Shown here piece by piece: positions 44,553 to 53,705 of a stretch of DNA of 64,000 bases. The position numbers were made by a program, and so were the translations under genes. This stretch comes from DAOUJI01 sp965219565. GTDB taxonomy: Bacteria; Chloroflexota; Dehalococcoidia; Lucifugimonadales; JAGWBF01. The notes under the pieces were generated by a model, which saw only the letters and a program-made list of their open reading frames with translations, searched no databases and was not told the origin of the DNA. The DNA lies in assembly GCA_965219565.1 (NCBI GenBank), contig OZ244780.1:186001-250000 (forward strand), given 5' to 3'. Positions within the stretch are counted from its first letter, which is position 1. Each line of letters begins with the position of its first letter.

Positions 44553-44936
44553 GGCAGTAATGTTAGCTCCCTGATCAGTCTCCGTCGCCTAGAGTATCAG
44601 ACTCCGGCGGGTGTCGTCCAAATCCGAGTGTGTGATATGCGGGGATACTCACTTATGATTATGATGACCATTGGGAGTTGACAGTAGCAACGTCTTACTG
44701 CCTATGTCAACATGCCAATGGCACGGCAAGAGAAAACCCAGGATAGGTTTTCAAGTAGACAGGTATATAAGCTCCATTCCCGTCGGTTCGCGCTGAGCAA
44801 AGTTACGCCCCCAAGGTTTGGGCATGGCTTCCGAGAATTGGAACCCTTTGGCCTGTCCCGCGCCATTGGAAATCCGCGAGAACATTGTGTATTCTGGGTT
44901 TATCACCGCCTAGAGGCGGACTGCAAGAGGAAGTTG
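44553..44936. other. Intergenic region between the methyltransferase and mbfA
   Basis: A 384-base divergent promoter region with reduced GC. An open frame continuous with mbfA crosses it but has poor codon character and no ribosome site. TTGACA at 44676-44681 has no good -10 partner. ATGATTATGATGACC near 44656 faintly recalls a Fur site but is not symmetrical. No RNA gene was seen. Confidence 0.4.
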
Positions 44937-46154
44937 ATGGCAGACCCAATACCTACGCTTACAAAGACCGAGCGCAACCTATGGAACGCTATAGTTGCCG
45001 AGGCTATCGCCCATCTTAAGTACAGCGCCTTTGCCCACCAGGCGCTGCGGGAGGGCCATCCTGAAGTGGCCCAGGTGTTCCAGGAAGTAGCTGGCGCCGA
45101 GACCATCCACGGCATCAACCACATGAGCGTGGCGGGCGAGTTGAAAAGCTCACTGGAGAACCTGAAAGGTGTGGTGGAAGGCGAGGCGAAAGAAATCAGC
45201 ACTATGTATCCCAACTACATACGGGATGCGCTGGACGACGGCCGGAACGACGCAGCCGACACCTTTATGATGGCCATGGACAGGGAGCAGCACCACCTGG
45301 AGGTGTTCAACCGGGCCGTCGAGGGTTTGGAAGCCAAGCTTGCCGTTGCCGGACCTACGGAAGCTGCCACCCAGACGCCCTGGCCGGAAACCCAGCGCAC
45401 CGCCTCTCCGGTTACTGAACCCCAGACGGCGTCCATCTACGACGTAGCCCGCACCGAAGTGGAGACGCGGCGGTGGGACGTAGCCTCGAAGGGGCGCATT
45501 AGGGAAGTGGTGTTCGGCGGCCAGGACGGGCTCCTGAGCACCATGCTCCTGGTCACGGCCCTCGCCGTTGGGGACATTGGCAATACTGCGGTGCTGATCG
45601 GCGGCTTGGCGGGAGCATTGGCAGGCATGGTTTCAATGGCCACCGGAGCGTTCCTGGGGTCGAGGGCCGAGCAGGACTTGCAAAGGTCGGAGATAGAGAA
45701 GGAAGCGCAGGAGCTTCAGGAGCATCCTGCGGAAGAGCTGGCTGAGTTGGTCGTCCTCTACCAGAGGGAGGGCCTTTCTTTCAAGGAAGCTCAGGGCGTG
45801 GCGGACCACATCGCCGCGGACAAAGACCTGTGGCTCCGGACCATGATCGAGAAGGAGCTGGGTCTAAGCGCCGAGATCACCACCAACCCGGTCAAAGACG
45901 CCCTGGTCATGGGCGTGGCTTTCATCGCCGGAGCCATAATTCCCGTCCTGCCCTACTTCTTCGATGACGGCGGAATCGCCATAACGTCTTCCGTGTCGGC
46001 CACCCTTGTCGCTCTTTTCGCCCTAGGGATGTTGAAAGGCCGCATCGTCCGTAAGTCCACACTGCTCCAAGGTCTGGAGATACTGGCTATAGGCGGAGTT
46101 GCAGTCGGAGTTGGCTGGGTCCTGGGCGAGGTTATCCCGCGCCTGGTCACGTGA
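44937..46154 (+). CDS. MbfA-like ferritin/VIT iron transporter
   Basis: About 405 residues. An N-terminal rubrerythrin-like four-helix domain (residues 1-130: AEAIAHLKYSAFAH, AETIHGINH and DREQHHLEVF, with diiron Glu/His ligands) is fused to a VIT1/CCC1-type transporter domain (VVFGGQDGLLSTMLLVTAL, MVSMATGAFLGSRAEQ, then three further membrane helices). This is the MbfA architecture, which exports or sequesters iron. ATG 44937 follows AGAGGAAG; the longer frame is not supported. It converges with the iron ABC operon. Confidence 0.88.
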   Translation: MADPIPTLTKTERNLWNAIVAEAIAHLKYSAFAHQALREGHPEVAQVFQEVAGAETIHGINHMSVAGELKSSLENLKGVVEGEAKEISTMYPNYIRDALDDGRNDAADTFMMAMDREQHHLEVFNRAVEGLEAKLAVAGPTEAATQTPWPETQRTASPVTEPQTASIYDVARTEVETRRWDVASKGRIREVVFGGQDGLLSTMLLVTALAVGDIGNTAVLIGGLAGALAGMVSMATGAFLGSRAEQDLQRSEIEKEAQELQEHPAEELAELVVLYQREGLSFKEAQGVADHIAADKDLWLRTMIEKELGLSAEITTNPVKDALVMGVAFIAGAIIPVLPYFFDDGGIAITSSVSATLVALFALGMLKGRIVRKSTLLQGLEILAIGGVAVGVGWVLGEVIPRLVT

Positions 46155-46168
46155 ACAGGGCCTCGGGT

Positions 46169-47245
46169 CTAGGCGACGGTGACCGGAACGGCGTCGCCTC
46201 CGTCCGAGAAGCATACTAGCGTTTGGCCTGACTCCAGATATGGCTCGACGGAGTCCCCGATTTCATATCGAACCGTATGGTTCTGGAAGCTGTGTACCGT
46301 TTCGCCCGATGGCAGGGTCACCCCATAGAGATAGTGGGTCCCCTGGAACACCCGGCTGCTGACAGTCCCCCCGGAGCCGGCAGAGCGTAGCATCACGTCG
46401 TCGGGCCGGACCATCACCCGGCAGCCGTCTCCCACGGCCTCTTCCGTGGCCATTTTGCCCAGCGCCGTGTCCAGTCCTTCCCCGGCGGAAACGGCCGACA
46501 AGTAGTCCGCCATTCCCAGGAAGCTTGCCACGAAAGGGCTGCGAGGCCGGTGATAGACGTCCTCAGGAGCGCCTGACTGTCGTATGGAGCCGCCGTCTAT
46601 CACCGCCACCGTGTCCCCCATGAACAGGGCTTCTTCCTGGTCGTGGGTGACGTAGACCACAGTGACGCCGCCTGATGAGAAGATTTCCTTCACGTCCTGC
46701 CTGAGGCCTTCCCGCAACTGTAAGTCCAGGTTGCTGAAAGGCTCGTCCAGCAAAAGCGCTATGGGCTGCGGGGCCAGGGAGCGGGCCACCGCCACCCTCT
46801 GCTGCTCGCCGCCTGAAAGCTGGTGGGGATACCGGTCTGACATCCCGGAGAGGCGCACTAACCCCAGCGCCTCAGTGACCCGGCGGGCCTTGTTGGAACG
46901 GTCCAGGCCGGTCAACCCGAAAGCTACGTTTTCGGCGACCGTCAAGTGGGGAAACAGGGCGTAGTCCTGGAATACCATGCCAAGCCGCCGCTCTTCCGCC
47001 GGAGTCCAAACACCGGGTCCGGCTGCCGACTTGCCGCCAAGGGTTATGGTTCCCCTGTCGGGAGTTTCGAATCCGGCGATTATGCGCAGCAGTGTGGTCT
47101 TGCCGCTGCCGCTGGGACCTACCAATGCCAGGACTTCTCCTGCACGGACGTCCAAGTCGACGCTGTCCACCACCGGGTCACTGCCGAAAGACTTGGACAG
47201 CCCTCGGCATTGGATTACCGGCGTCGCATCGTCGGAGCTAGGCAT
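46169..47245 (-). CDS. fbpC: Fe(III) ABC transporter ATP-binding protein
   Basis: 358 residues: Walker A GPSGSGKTTLL, signature LSGGEQQRVAVARSL, Walker B ALLLDEPFSNLD, switch His in YVTHDQEEALFMGD, and a C-terminal TOBE region (residues 240-350). The length and TOBE layout match FbpC/PotA importers. It overlaps the monooxygenase gene by eight bases and ends the four-gene iron operon. Confidence 0.88.
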   Translation of the reverse strand: MPSSDDATPVIQCRGLSKSFGSDPVVDSVDLDVRAGEVLALVGPSGSGKTTLLRIIAGFETPDRGTITLGGKSAAGPGVWTPAEERRLGMVFQDYALFPHLTVAENVAFGLTGLDRSNKARRVTEALGLVRLSGMSDRYPHQLSGGEQQRVAVARSLAPQPIALLLDEPFSNLDLQLREGLRQDVKEIFSSGGVTVVYVTHDQEEALFMGDTVAVIDGGSIRQSGAPEDVYHRPRSPFVASFLGMADYLSAVSAGEGLDTALGKMATEEAVGDGCRVMVRPDDVMLRSAGSGGTVSSRVFQGTHYLYGVTLPSGETVHSFQNHTVRYEIGDSVEPYLESGQTLVCFSDGGDAVPVTVA

Positions 47246-47564
47246 GGGCTTTTGTCCCGTCCGGGCTGGAGGCCAGCTTCACGTCGTAGCTGTTGAACTC
47301 CCCGGGCCCCAGCAGGAAGTCCGCGCGGGATCCGGAGTGGGCCTGCTTGAATGCTTCGCTGCGGGTCCACTGGTCGTGGGCGTCCTTCGACTCCCAGTGC
47401 GTCACTATCAAGTATTCTTCACATTCGGAGTCCTTCTCCGAGCGCCACATCTCGAACCCCAGAAACCCGGGCTGGCCTTCGACCCCTCCCCTCAGGTTGA
47501 AGCGGTCTTCCAGATCATGGCCATGGCCCTTCTCGACCTGTATCTTGTTGGTGGCGACAAACAT
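47238..47564 (-). CDS. ABM-family, heme-degrading-monooxygenase-like protein
   Basis: 108 residues of the antibiotic-biosynthesis-monooxygenase fold (FVATNKIQVEKGHGHDLEDRF, EEYLIVTHWESKDAHDQW), the family of HmoA/HmoB/IsdG heme oxygenases. Its place between the permease and ATPase genes of an iron importer, with an eight-base overlap to fbpC, supports a role in releasing iron from heme or a related chelate. The catalytic residues cannot be verified by eye. Confidence 0.75.
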   Translation of the reverse strand: MFVATNKIQVEKGHGHDLEDRFNLRGGVEGQPGFLGFEMWRSEKDSECEEYLIVTHWESKDAHDQWTRSEAFKQAHSGSRADFLLGPGEFNSYDVKLASSPDGTKAHA

Positions 47565-47615
47565 GGTGGGACCTCCTGCATGCTCCCTTCAGTCTAGCAG
47601 GCGGGGGCTGTCGTG

Positions 47616-49271
47616 TCAGGCCTTCGTGTGGTGTCCGCCTTCTCTTAGGACAATGAAGGCCATGGGGACTGAGGACGCCAGTACCAACAGCAGCGCCGGG
47701 CCCGCCGCTCTAGCGAAGAAAGCCGACTCAGTGGCCGACCATATCGAAGTGGCGAGGGTCTGGAATCCTATAGGTCCCAGAATGAGCGTGGCCGGAAGCT
47801 CCTTCATGGTAATCAAGAAGACTAACGCCATTCCTGACAACACTCCGGGAAACGCCAAAGGGAGAGTGACCCTAAGAAATGTGCGCAGTCCGTTTCTTCC
47901 CAGACCACGGGATGCGTCCTCCAACCGGGGGCTGACTTGAAGAAGCGATGTCCGTACAGCCCCAACCGCCGCGGGAAGGAACAGGACGACGTAGGCGAAT
48001 ATTAGGACGACAATGTGCTGGTACACGGGCTGGAGGTAGTTCGCTGTAAAGAAGACCAGGGACAGGGCCACCACGATCCCGGGGAGGGCAAATCCCACGT
48101 AGGCGAGCCGTTCCAAGAGAGCGCTGAGTCGTCCGGCATATCTGACCATCAACACCGCCAGCGGCAGAGCGGCGGCTACGGAGGCTACGGCAGCCAGGAG
48201 CGACACGTAGATGGAGTTGAAGGTGGTTCCCCACTCCAGACCCAAAGACTCTCCCGCCTGCAGTCCTTGGGCCACCCAATACCCTAAGACGCTGAGGGGC
48301 ATTCCCAAGGAAACGGCGCATATGAATGTGCAGAAGCCAAACGCGGGCCATCGCCACCGGCCAAGACGCACAGGTCTAGGGGACCGCTGGGCTCCTACTC
48401 CGGCGCGGTGATATCTGGCCCGCCCCCTCGACGCTGACTCGATGGTGAGGACGGCTAGAGCCATAACTATGAGCGCCAGGGAGCTGGCCGCGGCCAACTC
48501 TCTAGCCCCAGCCTCGTATTGCAGGTAGATGACGTAGCTGAAAGCCTCGAAGCTCAACAACGATACCGCTCCGAAGTCGCTCAGGGTGTAGAGAGCCACC
48601 AACAGGCTGCCCGAAGCAAGAGCCGGTTTGAGCTGTGGAGCAGTGACCTGGAAGAAGCGGGCCCACTTGTTCTTCCCGAACCCCTGGGCCGCCTCCTCCA
48701 ACGCAGGGTCCAGTCCCCTGAGGGCGCCCCTGACCGTCAACAGCACGTATGGGTAGCTCAGCATGATAAGGGTTAGAGAAGCTCCGGCAAGCCCCGATAT
48801 GTCGGGCATCCGGTCGACTCCGAAGAGAGGTCCGGCCACCGTTTCCTGGAGCATTCCTTTGGGTCCCAGAAGAGTCACGACTGCGAACCCTCCAACGTAG
48901 GAGGGAATTACCAGGGGAAGGGCGGTGGCCACCGACCAGAACCTACTTAAGGGGAGGTCAGTCCTTACGGTAAGCCAGGCCAGTGGCAGGGCAAGCGCTG
49001 CCGACGCTGCTGTGACGATGACCGTCAGCAGGGCAGTGCTCCCGATGGTCTCCAACATGCGCAGCCGCAGCAGCAGGTCCCAAAACTCTCCGCCCGTGCC
49101 CAAGCTGCGTATGACCAGATATGCCAGAGGCATCGAAAGAGCGGCCCCCACCGTTACGGCGGGGGCCAGTACAAATCCCGGCGTCCGGGGCCGCCCAAAC
49201 CCCGGCAACCGGGCAAGGGGGGAGGTTGTAGTCGTAGGAGAATCCATAAGTGGCGTCTTTGTTCGCTCCAT
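47616..49271 (-). CDS. fbpB: Fe(III) ABC transporter permease
   Basis: 551 residues with about 12 membrane segments in two homologous halves, each with an EAA-type loop (LDPALEEAAQGFGKNKWARF and SPRLEDASRGLGRNGLRTF), as in FbpB/SfuB. It forms the membrane channel for FbpA-delivered iron. ATG 49247 is an alternative start. Confidence 0.9.
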   Translation of the reverse strand: MERTKTPLMDSPTTTTSPLARLPGFGRPRTPGFVLAPAVTVGAALSMPLAYLVIRSLGTGGEFWDLLLRLRMLETIGSTALLTVIVTAASAALALPLAWLTVRTDLPLSRFWSVATALPLVIPSYVGGFAVVTLLGPKGMLQETVAGPLFGVDRMPDISGLAGASLTLIMLSYPYVLLTVRGALRGLDPALEEAAQGFGKNKWARFFQVTAPQLKPALASGSLLVALYTLSDFGAVSLLSFEAFSYVIYLQYEAGARELAAASSLALIVMALAVLTIESASRGRARYHRAGVGAQRSPRPVRLGRWRWPAFGFCTFICAVSLGMPLSVLGYWVAQGLQAGESLGLEWGTTFNSIYVSLLAAVASVAAALPLAVLMVRYAGRLSALLERLAYVGFALPGIVVALSLVFFTANYLQPVYQHIVVLIFAYVVLFLPAAVGAVRTSLLQVSPRLEDASRGLGRNGLRTFLRVTLPLAFPGVLSGMALVFLITMKELPATLILGPIGFQTLATSIWSATESAFFARAAGPALLLVLASSVPMAFIVLREGGHHTKA

Positions 49272-49358
49272 GCCTGATCTGGGCGCATGCTTGAGGAGGT
49301 CCCGAGGGGAGGGCAGGGTCCCTCCTCTGCATGCGCCCGGTCGAGTGCGGTGTGTCAG

Positions 49359-50750
49359 TTATGGAATGATGCCCACGCTCCGCAGTAGGTCTTGGGTTCC
49401 CTGCACGTCGTCCAACTGGGACAGGTCTACGTTGGGAACGGCTATTTCGCTCAAGGGCGTGAGAAGCCGATGGGTCCTGACTCCCTCTATCAGCGGGTAC
49501 TCGAAGGTCTGGCTGGCAAAGTACTGTTGGGCGGATAGCGACAGCATGAAGCCCAGGAATCGTTCGGCCTCCTTGGTGTTCTCGGCCGTGGACAGAATGG
49601 CGGCCCCGTTCACCAACATCATTGCTCCTATGTCGCCGTTCTTGGGATGGTAGTTTCGCGCTTGGAACTCCTCTCCATGCTCCGCGAGAAAACGGTACAG
49701 ATAGTAGTGGTTTACGAACCCCACGTCCACCTCTCCGCGGGAGACGGCGTCGACTATGGGAGTGTTCTTGGGATAGACCCTGGGGTTGTTGGCATGGATT
49801 CCCTCCAGCCAGTCCCGCGCCGCGTCTTCCCCTAACGTGGTACGCATGGCTGTCACAAAGGCCTGGAACGAGCCGTTGGTGGGCGGCCATCCTATGCGTC
49901 CATTCCATTCGGGGTCGGTGAAGTCAAGGATGGAGTCGGGCAGCTCGTCGGCGCTGATGACATCAGGGTTGTACACCACCACGCGGGCCCGTCCTGATAT
50001 GCCAACCCACTTGTCCTCACGTGATCGGAACTCCGCGTCCACCCGGTCCAATATCCCGCTTGGCAACGCAGTGAACAGATCGGACATGCTCCCCAGCAGA
50101 CCCGGGTCCGTGGCGAAGAAGACGTCGGCGGGACTGTTTGATCCCTCTTCCTGTATGGTTGCGGCTAACCCCGAGTTGGAGCCATATTTCACTCCGACCT
50201 CGATGCCGGTCGCGTCCTCGAACTGCTGGATGATGGGGCCTACGAGAGTTTCCTCCCGCGCCGAGTAGATGGTCAACGACCCCCCCGTCGCCTCTGCCAC
50301 GGCCCTTTGCACTCCTTCATCGACAGCGGTCCGAATCGCCTGTTCCATCTGTTTCGTCGTCACACCCTCGGGTATGTCGATGCCGGAAATGGCCGTGTTT
50401 ATCAGACCTTTGACTTCATCGGCGGTCAGTCCTTCGGGGAAGTCGATGTCAGAGACGGCGGTGTTTATCATCTCTCGGATATCATCCGGTGTGAGACCTT
50501 CAGGGATTTCCAGGTCTCCCATTGCTTGCTCTATTACGCCTTGCAGGGAGGCTGTCAGTGCATCGAAGTCGACCGGGGTTGACGTTGGCTGGGGAGTGGG
50601 TGTGGGAGCCGGAGTCGCCGCTTGGCCGCAGGAGACGACAAACAGCGTAAGAAGAAGAATCGGAGCGACTAAGAGCTCGGCAATCCCTGTCCAAGTGCGC
50701 TCATGTCTGTTTTTAATGTCTCCCTTTAGCGTTGGCCTAGGTGATGACAT
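49359..50750 (-). CDS. fbpA: Fe(III)-binding lipoprotein FbpA with N-terminal 22-residue repeats
   Basis: 463 residues. A hydrophobic segment with lipobox VVSC (Cys 41) marks a lipoprotein. A Thr/Pro linker (43-60) follows, then three tandem 22-residue repeats (79-144: EIPEGLTPDDIREMINTA, DFPEGLTADEVKGLINTA, DIPEGVTTKQMEQAIRTA). The FbpA domain proper starts near residue 157 (LTIYSAREE) and keeps the iron-binding tyrosine pair (NHYYLYRF). The repeat region is not part of normal FbpA and may form a stalk or docking coil. AGGAG precedes the ATG. It is the first gene of the operon. Confidence 0.9.
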   Translation of the reverse strand: MSSPRPTLKGDIKNRHERTWTGIAELLVAPILLLTLFVVSCGQAATPAPTPTPQPTSTPVDFDALTASLQGVIEQAMGDLEIPEGLTPDDIREMINTAVSDIDFPEGLTADEVKGLINTAISGIDIPEGVTTKQMEQAIRTAVDEGVQRAVAEATGGSLTIYSAREETLVGPIIQQFEDATGIEVGVKYGSNSGLAATIQEEGSNSPADVFFATDPGLLGSMSDLFTALPSGILDRVDAEFRSREDKWVGISGRARVVVYNPDVISADELPDSILDFTDPEWNGRIGWPPTNGSFQAFVTAMRTTLGEDAARDWLEGIHANNPRVYPKNTPIVDAVSRGEVDVGFVNHYYLYRFLAEHGEEFQARNYHPKNGDIGAMMLVNGAAILSTAENTKEAERFLGFMLSLSAQQYFASQTFEYPLIEGVRTHRLLTPLSEIAVPNVDLSQLDDVQGTQDLLRSVGIIP

Positions 50751-50785
50751 AATATGCTCCTTGCCATGCCCTGATGTTTTGAAGA

Positions 50786-50814
50786 TATATACACTAATAA
50801 TTTTAGTATGTCAA
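50786..50814 (-). promoter_or_regulatory. Near-consensus promoter of the iron operon
   Basis: On the minus strand a perfect TTGACA (50809-50814) and TATATA (50786-50791) are 17 bases apart. Transcription would start near 50778, about 28 bases before the fbpA ATG. The surrounding 80 bases are very AT-rich for this window. Confidence 0.75.
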
Positions 50815-50823
50815 TACTATAAT
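50800..50823. promoter_or_regulatory. Palindromic operator overlapping the -35 of the iron operon
   Basis: ATTTTAGTAT and ATACTATAAT are inverted 10-base arms (nine of ten match) around GTCA, covering the -35 box. An outer ACACTA (50791-50796) / TAGTGT (50831-50836) pair is centred on nearly the same point. Position and symmetry fit a metalloregulator of the DtxR or Fur type, though the sequence is not a standard box of either. Confidence 0.6.
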
Positions 50824-50914
50824 ACCTAAATAGTGTGGCCAATTCGCAGCCGATATCTTAGTTGTTACCCTATTGCACGTACGTAGGGACCCGGTCACAG
50901 AGCGGCGCCGTGCG

Positions 50915-50944
50915 TTGACAATCTGTCTCAGGGCAACGTAGACT
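50915..50944 (+). promoter_or_regulatory. Promoter for the DUF1800 gene
   Basis: TTGACA (50915-50920) and TAGACT (50939-50944) are 18 bases apart, about 80 bases before ATG 51025, divergent from the iron operon promoter. Confidence 0.5.
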
Positions 50945-51024
50945 CGCCTTGAATCAGTCCGCCAGGAGCAAGAAACCGTACCCGAACTTATCTGCCATAC
51001 GTGGTTAAAGTGAGGGTTAGCCAT

Positions 51025-52431
51025 ATGCCAGATCAAGACATCGCTCAGATGGCCCATCTCATGCGCAGGGCCGGTTTTGGAGCCGCCCGCGACGAGCTGG
51101 ACGAGCGAGCGGCTAAAGGGTATGCGCAGACGGTGGAAGAGCTGCTGGACCCCGACGTATACGGGGCGCCGCGCATCGACCCGGGAATCCTCTTCCGCAC
51201 CTTCCCATACATAGAAAGCGGCGTCGCCGACCGGGGCAGCACACGCCACATCTGGTATCTCATCAACAACCCACGGCCCTTGGAGGAAAAGGTCGCCCTC
51301 TTTTGGCACTCGGTGTTTGCCACGGGAACGGTCAAGATAGACAACCCCCTCGAAACGGCGCGCCAGCTGGACATGTTCCGCGCGTTCGGCCTAGGCAGCT
51401 ACCGAGACCTGTTGATCGAGTTGGCCAGAGACCCGGCGATGATCTACTGGCTGGACAACTACGCCAACCTTAAGGACAAACCCAACGAGAACTGGGGCAG
51501 GGAACTTTTAGAGCTCTTCTCCATGGGACAGGGCAACTATACCGAGATGGATGTCTTCGAGTGCGCCCGGGCTTTCACAGGTTGGGGCATAGCCCCTAAG
51601 CCCCCCGACAACGTCGGCCTTGGCCGCTATACTTGGGACTTCCAATACGTTCCTGATGACCATGACGACACCGAGAAGACTTTCCTAGGGCATGTAGGAA
51701 GGTTCAACGGCGAGGACGTCATCGACATCATCGTACGTCAACCGGCCACCGCTCGCTTCATCGCCAGACACATATACAACTTCTTCGTGGCTGACGAGGT
51801 GCAGGTGCCGGCCTGGCTCCACACGCCGCCCAGGGACCCGGTCGCCGTAAATCTCATCGCCGACGCCTTCACATCCTCGGGCTACGACATACGATCAACC
51901 CTAAGAATGGTGTTCAACTCCGACTTTTTCAAAGAAGCCCGGTTCCAGAGGGTGAAGAGCCCCGCGGAGTTGGTGGCGGGCATCTGCCGTTTGGTGGGCG
52001 ACTTCAAGTACCCGAGGCCCGACCTAGAGCAGTTGGGAGTCGAATGTGGGTTTATGGGGCAGGCTCTGAGTGACCCGCCCAGCGTGGAGGGTTGGCACTA
52101 TGGCGCCGAGTGGATAGACGCTGGGTCGCTCGTTAAGCGCATCAGCTACGCCAGCGAAGTCGTGTCCAGCCTGGAGTACCCGGGAGTCCAGGACATGGTC
52201 AACAGCATCAAGCGAAAAGGGGACCTCAGTCCCTATGAGTTCGTAGACGCTTGCCTGGACTTGCTGGGCGCTGTGGAGGTCCGCCCCGAAACTCGGGACG
52301 AGCTTCTTGGCTTGGCTGAGCTTGGGGGCGGTTTGCGATGGGACACGGAGGAATTGTCGTGGGATTCGGCCCGGAGAGTCGCAGACATGCTCGCAGTAGT
52401 CGTTTCCACCCGCGAATATCAGTTGTGCTAG
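51025..52431 (+). CDS. DUF1800 family protein
   Basis: About 468 residues: MAHLMRRAGFGAARDEL, EEKVALFWHSVFATG, NENWGRELLELFSMGQGNYTE and DVFECARAFTGWGI are standard DUF1800 signatures. Members are usually paired with DUF1501 proteins, absent here, and usually exported; no signal peptide is seen. ATG 51025 has GAGGG upstream; GTG 51001 is less likely. Function unknown. Confidence 0.9.
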   Translation: MPDQDIAQMAHLMRRAGFGAARDELDERAAKGYAQTVEELLDPDVYGAPRIDPGILFRTFPYIESGVADRGSTRHIWYLINNPRPLEEKVALFWHSVFATGTVKIDNPLETARQLDMFRAFGLGSYRDLLIELARDPAMIYWLDNYANLKDKPNENWGRELLELFSMGQGNYTEMDVFECARAFTGWGIAPKPPDNVGLGRYTWDFQYVPDDHDDTEKTFLGHVGRFNGEDVIDIIVRQPATARFIARHIYNFFVADEVQVPAWLHTPPRDPVAVNLIADAFTSSGYDIRSTLRMVFNSDFFKEARFQRVKSPAELVAGICRLVGDFKYPRPDLEQLGVECGFMGQALSDPPSVEGWHYGAEWIDAGSLVKRISYASEVVSSLEYPGVQDMVNSIKRKGDLSPYEFVDACLDLLGAVEVRPETRDELLGLAELGGGLRWDTEELSWDSARRVADMLAVVVSTREYQLC

Positions 52432-52514
52432 ACCGCTAGTCGTTCCCTAGCCGGCGCTCCTGGGAACTTGGCGCCGTCGCGACGGTCCGGCAGCTCTTCA
52501 AGGGGGAGGAGGCC

Positions 52515-53600
52515 ATGCGTACAGCCTACGTACGTGACCGTGTATATAGCTACGACCATTGCATTGCCGGCGGACCAAGAACCGGGGGCGGCTTCCTCCA
52601 TCCGTCCGACTTCGCTCTGGGTTCCGGAGACACCCTCTATCTCCTGAGCAAAGGCCTCGACTATATCCCGGCCATGGGAATAACCAAGTGTGGCCTGGAC
52701 GGCGAGTTCTTTTGGCATGAACGGGGACCCGCTTTTACCGAACACGTGGGGCCCTTGCCCAGCTCAGTTGCCGTAGATAGTCAGGAGAACGTGTACGTCT
52801 CCGACGAGTATACAAACCGGATTTACGTCTATGGGCCCAACGGGGACCCTCTGGGCGGTTGGGGAGCGGCCGAGGCCCAGGACCGCGTGATGCCGGGGTT
52901 GAGCCTGAATATATGGGGCATGACTTTCAACCCATACCTCAAGAAGGTTGGGGCCATCGACACCTCCGGGGATGGTGAGTTAAACGGGCCGGTCGGCCTT
53001 GCCTTCGATAGAGACGACAGGCTCTACGTTTCGGACAGCCACAACCATCGGATTCAGATATTCACCAGGGACGGCGGGTTCGTGGGCAAGTGGGGGAGCT
53101 GCGGCAGCGGCGAGGGAGAGTTTAACCTTCCATGGGGACTCGCCTTTGACAACGAAGGCAACGTGCTCGTGGCCGACTGGGGCAACTCCAGGGTCCAGAA
53201 GTTCTCACCCGACGGGATGTTCCTGGGCGCCATCTACACCGCTGGCGAGGAGAAACTGGGCCGCCCATCGGATGTGGCGGTGGACAAGGACGGCGACGTA
53301 TACGTCACTGACTGGGAGAACAACAGGCTCAACATCTACGACGGCGACAGCGGCTACATGTTTTCCCTGTACGGCGACGCCGATGACATCAGTCCTTGGG
53401 TCGAAAACGCGCTGAAGTCCAGGCCCGACCTGGTCAAGGCCATGCAAAGGGCCGAGTCGCCCAGGGCCCAGAAGTTCAAGCGGCCCGTGGCTGTAAACGT
53501 GGATGACGCCGGTCGCATTATCGTGCTCGAATCGGCGGCTTACCGGTTCCAGATATACGTCAAGGAACAGAACTGGATAGAGCCTCCGTTTAACCTTTAA
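52515..53600 (+). CDS. NHL-repeat beta-propeller protein
   Basis: 361 residues with repeated NHL units: PSSVAVDSQENVYVSDEYTN, PVGLAFDRDDRLYVSDSHNH, PWGLAFDNEGNVLVADWGNS and PSDVAVDKDGDVYVTDWENN. Six blades are likely. It has no signal peptide. GGGGGAGGAGG is an excellent ribosome site. It lies 83 bases after the DUF1800 gene and probably shares its transcript. Confidence 0.9.
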   Translation: MRTAYVRDRVYSYDHCIAGGPRTGGGFLHPSDFALGSGDTLYLLSKGLDYIPAMGITKCGLDGEFFWHERGPAFTEHVGPLPSSVAVDSQENVYVSDEYTNRIYVYGPNGDPLGGWGAAEAQDRVMPGLSLNIWGMTFNPYLKKVGAIDTSGDGELNGPVGLAFDRDDRLYVSDSHNHRIQIFTRDGGFVGKWGSCGSGEGEFNLPWGLAFDNEGNVLVADWGNSRVQKFSPDGMFLGAIYTAGEEKLGRPSDVAVDKDGDVYVTDWENNRLNIYDGDSGYMFSLYGDADDISPWVENALKSRPDLVKAMQRAESPRAQKFKRPVAVNVDDAGRIIVLESAAYRFQIYVKEQNWIEPPFNL

Positions 53601-53639
53601 CGGGCTGTCCGTTCCATACCCCTTCAGTGCCCGTTCAGG

Positions 53640-53660
53640 CTCCCGAGAGGGGAGTCTTTT
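53640..53660 (+). terminator. Terminator after the NHL gene
   Basis: CTCCC (53640-53644) pairs with GGGAG (53650-53654), followed by TCTTTT. The stem is short (extendable by two pairs) but well placed in a convergent gap. Confidence 0.5.
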
Positions 53661-53705
53661 GCGTCTCCCGTCCCGACGACTCGGGCCCCAATGCTAATTC
53701 TCGGG

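Noticed and set aside
44650..44680. Possible Fur site before the MbfA-like gene
   Set aside because: ATGATTATGATGACC is not symmetrical and matches too few consensus bases.
44712..44936. 75-residue N-terminal extension of the MbfA-like protein
   Set aside because: Poor codon character, no ribosome site, and the family start MADPIPTLTK has one.
49786..50829. Long plus-strand frames opposite fbpA
   Set aside because: Shadows of fbpA, whose motifs and ribosome site are clear.
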